From positions 1 through 28,617 of the forward strand of contig JBFHGJ010000075.1 in assembly GCA_041583135.1 (NCBI GenBank): a stretch of 28,617 bases of DNA. Direction: 5' to 3'. A program made the position numbers and the translations under genes. Below the pieces are notes generated by a model that saw only the letters and a program-made list of their open reading frames with translations, ran no database searches and was not told where the DNA came from. Shown in pieces: positions 18,155-26,090 of the stretch. Numbering within the stretch: position 1 is the stretch's first letter; the number at the start of each line of letters is the position of its first letter. The DNA comes from JABSOG01 sp041583135. GTDB taxonomy: Bacteria > Pseudomonadota > Gammaproteobacteria > Enterobacterales > Alteromonadaceae.

Positions 18155-19158
18155 CGCTCAAACCCAAACCGCTTGAGCAACATAAAAATATTGTTGCGAT
18201 TGGCAATTTTCAGTTGATGAAACAAGTTCTCGATAAGATAGCGTGCTCGCCTGTGACTCACCCCAAGCCTTTGACTAATGTCTTCATCAGACAACCCCTG
18301 CAAGATAAAGCGGCAAATTTGACTTTGTTCGCTATCGAGCTTGGCGAAAAAGTGAATGGGCAAAACACTGACAAAAAACATCCCTTGGTGAAACTCAACT
18401 TTGATCAGCAATTTTTCGGTTTGAAGTTCGCCACAGCTGCTGTCACTAGTGACAATGGCCATCAGCGCGCTGAGGCTAATGTCGTCTTCCAATAGCAACA
18501 ACTTCTCAAAGTCTTGATCGCAATCGAGAATATGACCAAACCTATCCATCACCGCCAGTAGCCCGGCAGGCCGATTAACGACAAAATCCTGATTGATGCG
18601 GTTAAACAGATTCAAACGAAAGGTTTCTACCAGCTGTTGATAAAGAAAAGTAAACACCTCGACCGCTTGTTGATCGAACCCGGGTCCCGGCCCTAACCGG
18701 TATAGACTGATCACATGAATGGTCTGTGCCCTGTCCTTTTTTGGCGTAGACAGCACCGACATCACATCGTTCACATCAAACAATCCACTGTGCTCAGTGT
18801 AATAAAGCGTGTCATACCAGTTTTCTCTGCCACCATAGGCTTGCTCAATCAACAACACCTGGTTGGGATTATCTAGCAACAACTGATGAAAGGGATCGGT
18901 CTGCCCCGAGCGATTGACCACCTTTTGATAATTCTCCATAAATTCATCAGGTAGTTGGTAAACATAGGTGTCTTCCTTGTAATAGCGCGGTATGGGGTTA
19001 TCCATATCCGAACGACTAAACCAGATCCCCGCATCAACCCCCAAAAGCTCGGCAAGTTGCTGATATACCCAAGGTTTGAATTCACTGACCGGCAAACGGC
19101 AAGCCTGTTCATAAAGATTATCACTGAAAGTTGCAATACGCCTGGACAACACCGTCAT
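18151..19158 (-). CDS. Orphan LuxR-type regulator, cassette 2, A-type
   Basis: 335 aa. The N-terminal half is clearly homologous to the regulator at 15072-16106 (SEFKPWVYQQL, GVDAGIWFSRSDMDNP, EDTYVY, EFMENYQ, WYDTLYYTEHSGLF, VMSVLS). A PAS-like VMDRFGHILDCD segment follows. The HTH at ~270-330 is degenerate: LDSEQSQICRFILQGLSDEDISQRLGVSHRRARYLIENLFHQL; the polar recognition helix (STINNHV in the paralogue) has become HRRARYLI. DNA specificity therefore may differ, or binding may be weak. It diverges from the GNAT-methyltransferase gene. The ribosome site is weak (GAGG ~12 bases upstream). Confidence 0.82.
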   Translation of the reverse strand: MTVLSRRIATFSDNLYEQACRLPVSEFKPWVYQQLAELLGVDAGIWFSRSDMDNPIPRYYKEDTYVYQLPDEFMENYQKVVNRSGQTDPFHQLLLDNPNQVLLIEQAYGGRENWYDTLYYTEHSGLFDVNDVMSVLSTPKKDRAQTIHVISLYRLGPGPGFDQQAVEVFTFLYQQLVETFRLNLFNRINQDFVVNRPAGLLAVMDRFGHILDCDQDFEKLLLLEDDISLSALMAIVTSDSSCGELQTEKLLIKVEFHQGMFFVSVLPIHFFAKLDSEQSQICRFILQGLSDEDISQRLGVSHRRARYLIENLFHQLKIANRNNIFMLLKRFGFER

Positions 19159-19205
19159 GGCTAAACTGACCTCATTTGGTTAAACGTCAAACTCAAGATA
19201 TTTCT

Positions 19206-19245
19206 TTAACTGTCTTAACTATGGCTAAACCGTCGTATTTTCTGC
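19206..19245 (+). promoter_or_regulatory. Shared control box, copy 2 (upstream of GNAT-methyltransferase)
   Basis: TTAACTGTCTTAA at 19206-19218, GCTAAA at 19224-19229 and ATTTTCTGC at 19237-19245, matching copy 1 at 16220-16258. The box lies ~70-110 bp before the start at 19317. A second TGGCTAAAC occurs at 19158-19166, right at the divergent regulator's start codon. A weaker TAACTG..TTA.C echo is at 20681-20692 before the next fusion gene. Confidence 0.55.
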
Positions 19246-19316
19246 GCTGTGCTCAAGCCATTATAGAGCCTGTGAAACGGGCCCGATTTTCACTGTTAAC
19301 CACAGGAGAGAATCAA

Positions 19317-20573
19317 ATGACACAATTAGCATCAACACCATCACAGCACCAATATCTAAAACAGATATTGGTCAGTTTAGACCCTAAAATTAAGATAGCA
19401 AGGTCCCTCGAAGAAGAAAAAAGAGTTGAGACGTTTAGAGACGACATCTATCGCGAGGTTTATCCAAAAACCTTTAAAAACAAGCCTGATGGCTATTACA
19501 ACAATGGTATTCATTGCTATATGACAGATGATAATGACCAAATGATCGCAACATTATCTTTTGCCTTTGAATGCGAGCAAGGCTTACCCGATGCGCCATT
19601 TTTTGCCGAACAAATCGCGCAATACCAACGTGCCGGGATAAAGTATGCCGAAGTCGGACGAATGCTCGTCGCTCCACAATGTCGGCGTCAAGGTTTAGCC
19701 AAGCGCCTGTTTCGCTTTATCTACTACGCCGCGCGCACAATGGGCATTGAGAGACTACTGACCTTATACAAATGCGATGGTCTTCCCTTTGTGACCAATA
19801 TCATTGGCACACGTGTACTCAACCCCAACACCTTTGAGAATTTTGGCGGTAAAACCGAATATGCGGCGCTGGAATGGCGGCTCGATGAAACCTCGGCAAA
19901 GTTCTTTCGCTGGATAGCCGACAAACCAAAGGGCAACAAGACAGTGATGGACAGCTACAGCAAACCCCACATGAGCTTAACCACCTCATTTCAAATGGCG
20001 CTCTACCGCTTGGCAGCCAAGTCGCTTTATGGCGATGTCATCGACCTAGGCTGTGGCAATGCCAAAATGGCGCCTTTTTTGGCCGACAAACGCAAAGTAA
20101 CCCGCTATCTCGGTGTCGATATCAGCAAGGACATGCTGACAAACGGTCAAACCATTATCGATAAGCTTGACCGAGCGGACTTTTCACTGCGTCACGGTGA
20201 CGTCTGCGATATCCAAGCCGGGCAATTCGACTGTGCGGTAAGCCTTTGCAGTTTACAGTTTTGGCCAGATCCGCAGCGAGCACTCAATCACATATACAAC
20301 TTGCTCAAACCTAATGGGATCTTTGTCCTTGGCGTGCCGAATCACAAGCAGAACCTCTCGCGTCTGATCAAGGAGGTCACCAAAGAGCATATCGCACACC
20401 CTGACTTGTCGCAGTTTATCGAGTCCAACAAAGCCCTAGCAAAACAAACCGCCCAATTTGTAAAGCCAGAGTCGCTCAAAATGATGGTCGAACAAGCTGG
20501 ATTTGAAGTGCTGAGGCATCATCGCCGCCTCTACCTTGGAGGTTTGGAGTTTATGGTGCTTTGCAAACATTAG
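19317..20573 (+). CDS. N-acyl-amino-acid-synthase-like GNAT domain fused to SAM methyltransferase
   Basis: 418 aa from the ATG at 19317, which follows AGGAGAG; an upstream in-frame TTG is ignored. Residues ~35-200 look like a GNAT of the FeeM/autoinducer-synthase kind: CYMTDDNDQMIATLSF, the GLPDAPFFAEQIAQY segment, AEVGRMLV, then the acyl-CoA/ACP-donor loop QCRRQGLA (121-128). Residues ~225-415 are a class I methyltransferase with motif I VIDLGCGNAK (241-250), acidic GVDIS (266-270) and AVSLCSLQFWPDP. Known relatives of the first domain transfer acyl groups to amino acids or make acyl-homoserine lactones. The fusion suggests acylation followed by methylation of one product (inference). First of two tandem homologues. 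Confidence 0.82.
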   Translation: MTQLASTPSQHQYLKQILVSLDPKIKIARSLEEEKRVETFRDDIYREVYPKTFKNKPDGYYNNGIHCYMTDDNDQMIATLSFAFECEQGLPDAPFFAEQIAQYQRAGIKYAEVGRMLVAPQCRRQGLAKRLFRFIYYAARTMGIERLLTLYKCDGLPFVTNIIGTRVLNPNTFENFGGKTEYAALEWRLDETSAKFFRWIADKPKGNKTVMDSYSKPHMSLTTSFQMALYRLAAKSLYGDVIDLGCGNAKMAPFLADKRKVTRYLGVDISKDMLTNGQTIIDKLDRADFSLRHGDVCDIQAGQFDCAVSLCSLQFWPDPQRALNHIYNLLKPNGIFVLGVPNHKQNLSRLIKEVTKEHIAHPDLSQFIESNKALAKQTAQFVKPESLKMMVEQAGFEVLRHHRRLYLGGLEFMVLCKH

Positions 20574-20597
20574 CCCATCAACCGGCATTCACACCGT

Positions 20598-20630
20598 CCC
20601 GAGCAGCAATTAAATACTGCTCGGGCAATT
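20598..20630 (+). terminator. Hairpin between the two GNAT-methyltransferase genes
   Basis: CCCGAGCAG (20598-20606) and CTGCTCGGG (20617-20625) form a perfect 9-bp GC-rich stem with a 10-nt AT-rich loop, followed by CAATTTGTC. It lies 25 bp after the first fusion gene. The U-run is poor, so termination may be partial, or it may protect the mRNA end. Confidence 0.55.
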
Positions 20631-20763
20631 TGTCGCAATTTTGTCAAAAGTACGGTTACCCCGCCATTTTTTCGCGGTTATAACTGATTTACCGGTTTAG
20701 CTGCAAACACCACTTCATTGCAACTACCGGCTATGAATTAGCGCCACATTAGGGGAGAAGCCT

Positions 20764-22077
20764 ATGTTTGATAACACTGCGTTTTTAAGATCCAATACAG
20801 AATTTGTGAACGCCTTTACTCGTCTTACCACACCACTAAAACTGGCGTCGAGCGCCAAAGAGGTCAATCAGGTAGTCAATTTTATCGCAGCCCAGTACCA
20901 AAAGAGTTTTCCAGAGATACAACCACACCAAAGCAGCGACTATATCACCAACAGCTTCAATTTTTACACCGAAGATGAGCAAGGCAACATAGACGGCACC
21001 ATCAGCCTCATGCTCGATACCGAGCAATGTTTTCCCGACGAACATGCCTATGCCGCAGCCATAGCACCTTATCGCGAGGCCGAAAAAATACTGCTGCAAG
21101 CCGGTCGTTTCGTCGTCAGCCCAGGAAAAGATCTCGAAAAACGAGCAATGACGCTACTGCAAACCCTGTATTTAGTCCCTAAGTTACTGGGCGCGGCAGC
21201 GGTTATCGGCATGGTCCGGCCCAAAGATCTGAGCTTGCACCAAAAACGCTTTGGCGCTAAATTGCTCATGGCCGACATCGGTAAAACCTATGGCAGTGAT
21301 CACCAGTTTGCTTTAGTGGCATGGGAGCCTGATGCCCTAACCGACAATTACTTTAAAAAAACGGCCTGCCCAAGGCTAAGTGACAAACCAAAGCCCCCTT
21401 ATCACAACAGGCAATGGGATCAATACGCCAACGCCTTTGGCAGCATTCAAACCCAGTTTCAACGTGAATTGCAACTCGCCGCATGCCGTTTACTGTTTGG
21501 TGATGTCGCCGATTTTGGTTGCGGCGCGGCGAAACTGGCAGCGCTGCTGAGCGATGATCCCAAGGTGCAAAGTTACACCGGCATTGACTACTCCAAACAA
21601 ATGCTAGCAAACGCCGAGCAGATCTTACGCCGATTGGCGAAACCCAGTTTCCGCTTGTGGCAGGGCAAAATAGAACACTATGTTGAGCGTCAGTTCGATA
21701 GCGCGGTCAGTCTAAACAGCTTTTACAGTTGGCCGGATCCACAACGGGTGCTTAGCCATATTGCCCAAACCCTCAAACCACAAGGCATATTAGTATTGGC
21801 CACCCCCAATAGAGAAATAGCCAAACAGATGCCCAATATGCTCAGTGAAGCAGAGAAAGAACTGATGCTGCATCCGGCATGGCAGCAGTTCAAACAGCAA
21901 AACCTCGAGTTTGTACAAAATCCAGATGCCCACTTTATTGAAATGGACAACATCATCAATCAGGCTCAAGCCGCAGGCTTTGCGGTAGAAAGTTGCCATC
22001 AGCATTTTTATCTCGGCGCACTTAATTTTCTGGTGTTGAAAAAGAAAGTCACTCCTCGTAGGCAAATTGCCGCTTAG
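20764..22077 (+). CDS. Second GNAT-like/SAM methyltransferase fusion, GNAT donor loop degenerate
   Basis: 437 aa; GGGGAG before the ATG. Homologous over its length to the gene at 19317-20573. The GNAT-like half (~25-190) keeps the strand pattern (FYTEDEQGNIDGTISLMLDTEQCFPDEHAYAAAIAPYR, AGRFVVSP), but the donor-binding loop R/QxxGxG/A is gone (GKDLEKRAMTLL at 121-132), so acyltransfer by this copy is doubtful. The methyltransferase half is intact: motif I DFGCGAAKL (250-258), GIDYS, AVSLNSFYSWPDP, LKPQGILVLATPN. It may be a methyltransferase with a substrate-docking pseudo-GNAT, or may partner the first copy. The 3' end overlaps the convergent CHAT gene by four bases. Confidence 0.82.
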   Translation: MFDNTAFLRSNTEFVNAFTRLTTPLKLASSAKEVNQVVNFIAAQYQKSFPEIQPHQSSDYITNSFNFYTEDEQGNIDGTISLMLDTEQCFPDEHAYAAAIAPYREAEKILLQAGRFVVSPGKDLEKRAMTLLQTLYLVPKLLGAAAVIGMVRPKDLSLHQKRFGAKLLMADIGKTYGSDHQFALVAWEPDALTDNYFKKTACPRLSDKPKPPYHNRQWDQYANAFGSIQTQFQRELQLAACRLLFGDVADFGCGAAKLAALLSDDPKVQSYTGIDYSKQMLANAEQILRRLAKPSFRLWQGKIEHYVERQFDSAVSLNSFYSWPDPQRVLSHIAQTLKPQGILVLATPNREIAKQMPNMLSEAEKELMLHPAWQQFKQQNLEFVQNPDAHFIEMDNIINQAQAAGFAVESCHQHFYLGALNFLVLKKKVTPRRQIAA

Positions 22078-22829
22078 GGGTCTACAACCGGCTTGCCATG
22101 GCAATAAAGGACAGGCACATCTTGCCGCGCAATCGCCTCCATAGCGATTGCGTTCAGTCCTAACTTAAAGGCATCCTTGTACGTCAATCCGCCAGCGACC
22201 CCTTGGTAAAAGCCACCACAAAACGCTTGTGCCAATGCGTCTTTTATACCAGCGTTCATACCAACCACATATTGTATATGCTCGGCAACGGCTTGGGCTT
22301 GTACTTTAGTGTGACAAGCACAGAGCACTACACAACTGATACTTTCTTTAAACAGCTCAAACAACGAAGCCAACTGCGCCCCACCAATCAGCTGGCCCTT
22401 ACCGCTGTCGTCTTGCAACAACAGCCCCTGTTGCGCACCATGGCCTGAGAAGTGCACCAGCTGCGGACTATACTCTAACAGCGCCTGACGCAATTCAAAT
22501 GGCGTCAGCGCCCAGCGCTGCACCACATTCATCGGCCTATTCACACCCGCTCGGGCAAAAACCTGCTCAATCACTGCGACATCTCTATCTAGCTTGAGAT
22601 AACGAGAGGTCGGGTTGGCACTTAAGAACAACAGCCTTTGAAGCGGTGGTTCCGGCGCTTGCTTGGCGGGCCTGCGTTCGCCAAATACCGCACTAAAGGC
22701 ATCAATAGGCCCCGCCTTGCGATTGACATCGATACGAACATTGCCTCCGGCCTGAAACACTTGATTGCCACTACCATTAACTGCCATTTGGGGCTGATTA
22801 ACACGAAGTTTACGACGATCACTTACCAT
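22074..22829 (-). CDS. CHAT-domain (caspase-like) protease with N-terminal tag
   Basis: 251 aa. Residues ~62-240 are a CHAT domain: LLFLSANPTS start, catalytic His130 in VHFSGHG and catalytic Cys172 in VVLCACHT, the usual H/C dyad, and later FYQGVAGG..Y.DAF. CHAT proteases are caspase/separase relatives found as effectors in bacterial conflict systems and Craspase. Residues 17-33 carry VNGSGNQV...GGNVRI, a tag also found at the N-terminus of the gene next door (22843-25590). There are no TPR or membrane segments. It starts 13 bp after that gene's stop, same operon. Candidate substrates: the 915-aa partner or host proteins (inference). Confidence 0.88.
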   Translation of the reverse strand: MVSDRRKLRVNQPQMAVNGSGNQVFQAGGNVRIDVNRKAGPIDAFSAVFGERRPAKQAPEPPLQRLLFLSANPTSRYLKLDRDVAVIEQVFARAGVNRPMNVVQRWALTPFELRQALLEYSPQLVHFSGHGAQQGLLLQDDSGKGQLIGGAQLASLFELFKESISCVVLCACHTKVQAQAVAEHIQYVVGMNAGIKDALAQAFCGGFYQGVAGGLTYKDAFKLGLNAIAMEAIARQDVPVLYCHGKPVVDP

Positions 22830-22842
22830 ATTACTGCCAACC

Positions 22843-25590
22843 TCAATTAAACAAGTAGAGTAAAACGACGGTCACCACCAGCACAATTCGCTTGATCTTC
22901 TTCGCCCCGGTATCATAAAGCTCCATGGCTTTGAGTAACCCTTGCGCGACCAAATAGCGCTCATCACGGCCAAAACGCTCAACAATGCTCTCTCTTAGCG
23001 AACTATCCGTTTGTTTATATATGGGCAAAATCGACGCCACGTTTTGCCGAATGTACTTAGGCATCTTAAATGTGGCCAAATGAAGATATTTCTCCATCGC
23101 TGTCGCCATCAGCCTGTCGATAAAACGATTAATACGCATATGCAGCAAATTGACTTCACCCAGTGGCGATGTTGGCGGCAATTGCGTTTCAAGCTCTAGC
23201 GCCAGTTGCTGCTCAATCCATATGGCCTCGGCGTCATCAAGCTGCTCTCTAAATCCAACCTCAGTGCGAAACGCCACTTGCGCTGCCGCCGGGTTAGACT
23301 CTTTGGCAATCCAATCTAACATCAATTGCTCAACCGTAGTTAGTGGCCGCTCACCACTGAGCCACACCGGATACCGCTTCGATTGATGTTCGAACAAGGC
23401 ATCCCCACCTTGTAACTGTTGACGCTGAGACAAGTAAAGCTCAACCAACCGAGTCACAATCTGTTGCCGTTCAGGCTCGGTCAGATTAACCACCAGAGAC
23501 TGTAGTTGCTTACTCATCGTCACAAAATACCTTTGCAACAACAGCATGATCGCATCTAAACAATGCTTACGCAGATAAAGGTTTTGCTGCTCAGTCATGA
23601 TCGCCAAAACCTTTTCATAGCCCCATAGAACAGAACGTCTAGTGCCTTTTTCATGTTCTTCATCGACATAATTGAACTGAGCATAGGTCAGTATCGCTAC
23701 CGCCACCCCTTTTTCTTGCAGTGTCGGCACACCGGCAGACGCTTTAAATCGCGCGATATCCTGCGCACGACTCATCCATTGGAGCAAAACCAACTCAACT
23801 TGCTGTGGATGATATTCATAGGCATTGGCCAGTGCGCTGGCCAATGCTCGATGCAGATATTGAAAGCGACATAGGTGAACAACCCGGTCAAACAACTGTT
23901 CGATATGAATACTGAGCAGCTGTGGTAAGGCTATGTGGCAAAACCCCTTTCTAACCAGCGCATGTTTATCTGCCGCCATCTCGTCAAATAGTTCAAGCAA
24001 CTGCTCATCAAGTTGATTTGGCTGGTATTTTTGCGCCGCATAACTGATGGTCAAAACAATCGCACTACGTAGATAGGCCATTGGCGCGTGCTTTGCCTCA
24101 ACTTTTTTGTGCTTAAAGATATCGCCGATAAGCACCATAAAATAGCGCTCGCTAGAGAGCCGCTTGAGCCAGCGAAACAGGTCAACTTCGTCATGATTAA
24201 CCCACCCTGCCATGGCTTTAGCTGCCACAATTTGCACCGCTCTGTTGTTATCGGCAATCAGTTGCAGCAGCGTTTCATCGACAAACCCTTGTGACATCCG
24301 GCCGATGTCGCACAGAGTTTCACCAATCACTTGCCTGAGCTGTTGTTTTCTTCTATCGGTGCCGTATAACTCATTATTGCGCATGGCACTGGTCACCGAG
24401 CCTTTAACCAAATCGACCAGCGCAGGTAGGGCCGCTAGAATAAGTCGGCGATGACTGTGCCACGCGGTTTCAATCAGCTTTTTGCGCTGATCATGAATGC
24501 GGGTTCTGAGCCGTGAGAATTCACCGCTGGCATGACGATAATTGCGGTCGAACTCAAAGTAATTCATCAAGTTAGACAAGTCGCCGTAATCAAGCATAGA
24601 CAACGCGCTATCACGCTTTAGCCACGCCGACTGCACCACATGTTCAAGGGCCGCAAAACATTGGTCTTCCCACAAGCCATCGAAAAAACACAGCCCCAAC
24701 ACCAGAACCCGCTCTTTTTCATTGAGCAAATGATGAAACCAGTGCGACAGTACCTCCTCATCCTTACCCTGTGCCAAGCTCAGCATTTGCCTGATCCGCT
24801 CAGGACTGACCTTACGATGAACGCAGCTCAGCTGCTGCACAAAAATATCCACCTTATCCGGCGTATTGAGCAGCGTAACCCACTCATCCATCTGCTCGGC
24901 ATAATTTAAGCGCAACATCACCGATGGGTTTTGCACCTCAAGCGCAGCAAGCTTTTGTGCTAGATAACGCTTTAAACGAGCAGCTGTATATAAACTCGGC
25001 CCATCAGGCTCAAACCAGCAATGGCCATAGCCTTGCGGCAAACGCCACTGGGCTTTACTGACCTCCGTGGTCACTAAGACATAATGCTTGTCCTTTGCCG
25101 AGCGCATGATCCTGTCCATATCATAATTGATGTCAACAGGGGCAATGTCAGGCAAAATAAAAAGACAAGGCAGCGCTTGTTTTTCCATGCGCTCAACTAA
25201 ACTTTGAGGGTCGCTATTGTGATACCACTCAAGCACCTCGACAGCTTCGCCATGCCCCAAGGTCTTTTCCAGCATCTGCTGTAACATGGCCGCACAGTGC
25301 CTGATCACTTCTAATTTATGACGATAGGTACCGCCAAAGATCAGCAACGACTCTTGCCCGAGATGGCGTATCCACTCATCCACCTCAGGCTTGACGAACT
25401 CGGCCTCGCCAGCTGATTGATACTTCTTTAAAGAGGGTTGATAAAATGTTGGTTTTTCTTGCACATAGGTATCACCTATGACCATGTCTCCGGCGACACT
25501 AAGGACCTCATTCTGATCGCCGTTAACCGAAATGCCAGCAACCGTTTCACTGGCTGATTGTGTTTCTCTTTGCGTTATTGTTTGTTCCAT
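22843..25590 (-). CDS. Tail-anchored protein with degenerate STAND-like NTPase and HEAT-like helices, partner of CHAT protease
   Basis: 915 aa; AGGA before the ATG. Residues 22-38 hold VNGDQNEV....GDMVI, matching the tag of the CHAT protease. Residues ~60-210 resemble a STAND/NB-ARC-type P-loop fold: LLIFGGTYRHKLE (82-94) sits where Walker A would be but lacks GK[ST]; LFILPDIAP (~143-151) resembles Walker B; YVLVTTEVSK (170-179) resembles the sensor TTR strand. The long middle (~220-880) is helical, with HEAT-like pairs. The last ~17 residues (RIVLVVTVVLLYLF) form one C-terminal transmembrane helix, so the protein should be inner-membrane tail-anchored, facing the cytoplasm. Family not recognised. 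Role inferred: sensor or scaffold, or membrane effector, controlled by the CHAT enzyme. Confidence 0.8.
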   Translation of the reverse strand: MEQTITQRETQSASETVAGISVNGDQNEVLSVAGDMVIGDTYVQEKPTFYQPSLKKYQSAGEAEFVKPEVDEWIRHLGQESLLIFGGTYRHKLEVIRHCAAMLQQMLEKTLGHGEAVEVLEWYHNSDPQSLVERMEKQALPCLFILPDIAPVDINYDMDRIMRSAKDKHYVLVTTEVSKAQWRLPQGYGHCWFEPDGPSLYTAARLKRYLAQKLAALEVQNPSVMLRLNYAEQMDEWVTLLNTPDKVDIFVQQLSCVHRKVSPERIRQMLSLAQGKDEEVLSHWFHHLLNEKERVLVLGLCFFDGLWEDQCFAALEHVVQSAWLKRDSALSMLDYGDLSNLMNYFEFDRNYRHASGEFSRLRTRIHDQRKKLIETAWHSHRRLILAALPALVDLVKGSVTSAMRNNELYGTDRRKQQLRQVIGETLCDIGRMSQGFVDETLLQLIADNNRAVQIVAAKAMAGWVNHDEVDLFRWLKRLSSERYFMVLIGDIFKHKKVEAKHAPMAYLRSAIVLTISYAAQKYQPNQLDEQLLELFDEMAADKHALVRKGFCHIALPQLLSIHIEQLFDRVVHLCRFQYLHRALASALANAYEYHPQQVELVLLQWMSRAQDIARFKASAGVPTLQEKGVAVAILTYAQFNYVDEEHEKGTRRSVLWGYEKVLAIMTEQQNLYLRKHCLDAIMLLLQRYFVTMSKQLQSLVVNLTEPERQQIVTRLVELYLSQRQQLQGGDALFEHQSKRYPVWLSGERPLTTVEQLMLDWIAKESNPAAAQVAFRTEVGFREQLDDAEAIWIEQQLALELETQLPPTSPLGEVNLLHMRINRFIDRLMATAMEKYLHLATFKMPKYIRQNVASILPIYKQTDSSLRESIVERFGRDERYLVAQGLLKAMELYDTGAKKIKRIVLVVTVVLLYLFN

Positions 25591-25610
25591 GGGGCGTCCT
25601 ACACCTAGTT

Positions 25611-25616
25611 ATTATA
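25611..25616 (-). promoter_or_regulatory. Probable -10 element of the 915-aa/CHAT operon
   Basis: A consensus TATAAT on the minus strand lies 20 bp before the start codon at 25590, within an AT-rich run (TAATATAATAAC). No good -35 is seen at 16-18 bp, so an activator may be needed. The leader would be very short. Confidence 0.4.
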
Positions 25617-25728
25617 TTACCAGCCCCAATTCACCACTTTTTTGGCGCAAATGTCTGTAGGTAAAATTAACTAGTTTTCATCCGGAAATTCTCATCCATG
25701 ATAATGTCCTAGACCGCTGACCTCGAAC

Positions 25729-25841
25729 GCTCCTGTACATCCATGTACTTGCGTCATTAGTGCCTCCTGCACGTCAAGCAAGTTCGACTTTCGCTTACAT
25801 TTGACCCACATGGATGTGGTAAATGCAGAAATTGCAGGAGC
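25729..25841. repeat. Imperfect inverted repeat, miniature-mobile-element-like
   Basis: Outer arms GCTCCTG (25729-25735) and CAGGAGC (25835-25841) are exact inverse complements. Inner arms CATCCATGT (25738-25746) and ACATGGATG (25808-25816) also match. A further hairpin AGAAATTGC/GCAATATTTCT overlaps the right arm. A nested ~113-bp palindromic unit with no coding capacity in a gap is typical of dispersed intergenic repeats or MITEs. Only one copy is in this window, so its repeat nature is not proven. Confidence 0.45.
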
Positions 25842-26090
25842 AATATTTCTGTCAACAAGTTGAAATGGTGGTAAACCCATTTACCGCACAGCCAGCCCCT
25901 ACAACCCATATTCGATACACGTGCTAACTAGTTGCCAGCATCCATCATTGCCAGACCACGAAAAAAGCCAAATTTTTCAAAGACCAATGAAAGTTCCTAA
26001 AAATAAACTGATTAATCTTACCTATAGTCTCCAGGTGCCGCGCCTGCTATTTTTTGAGCTGTTGTCAGCAAAATGTTGTAAAGGATCCGC

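Larger units (their letters stand above)
25591..26090. other. 500-bp gap between divergent genes: promoter plus repeat, no gene seen
   Basis: The left end holds the TATAAT described separately; the middle holds the inverted repeat at 25729-25841 and a small hairpin GGTAAA...TTTACC at 25870-25885. From about 25886 to 26085 I see no coding signal or recognisable RNA. The short open frames here have no ribosome site and no protein-like composition. Confidence 0.5.

Noticed and set aside
14107..19158. Two-component response regulators
   Set aside because: The four LuxR-type proteins have no receiver domain (no phospho-acceptor Asp pattern) and no histidine kinase is nearby.
19176..19316. Extended N-terminus (TTG start) for the first GNAT-methyltransferase
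   Set aside because: The ATG at 19317 has AGGAGAG at the right distance, and the extension covers the shared control box.
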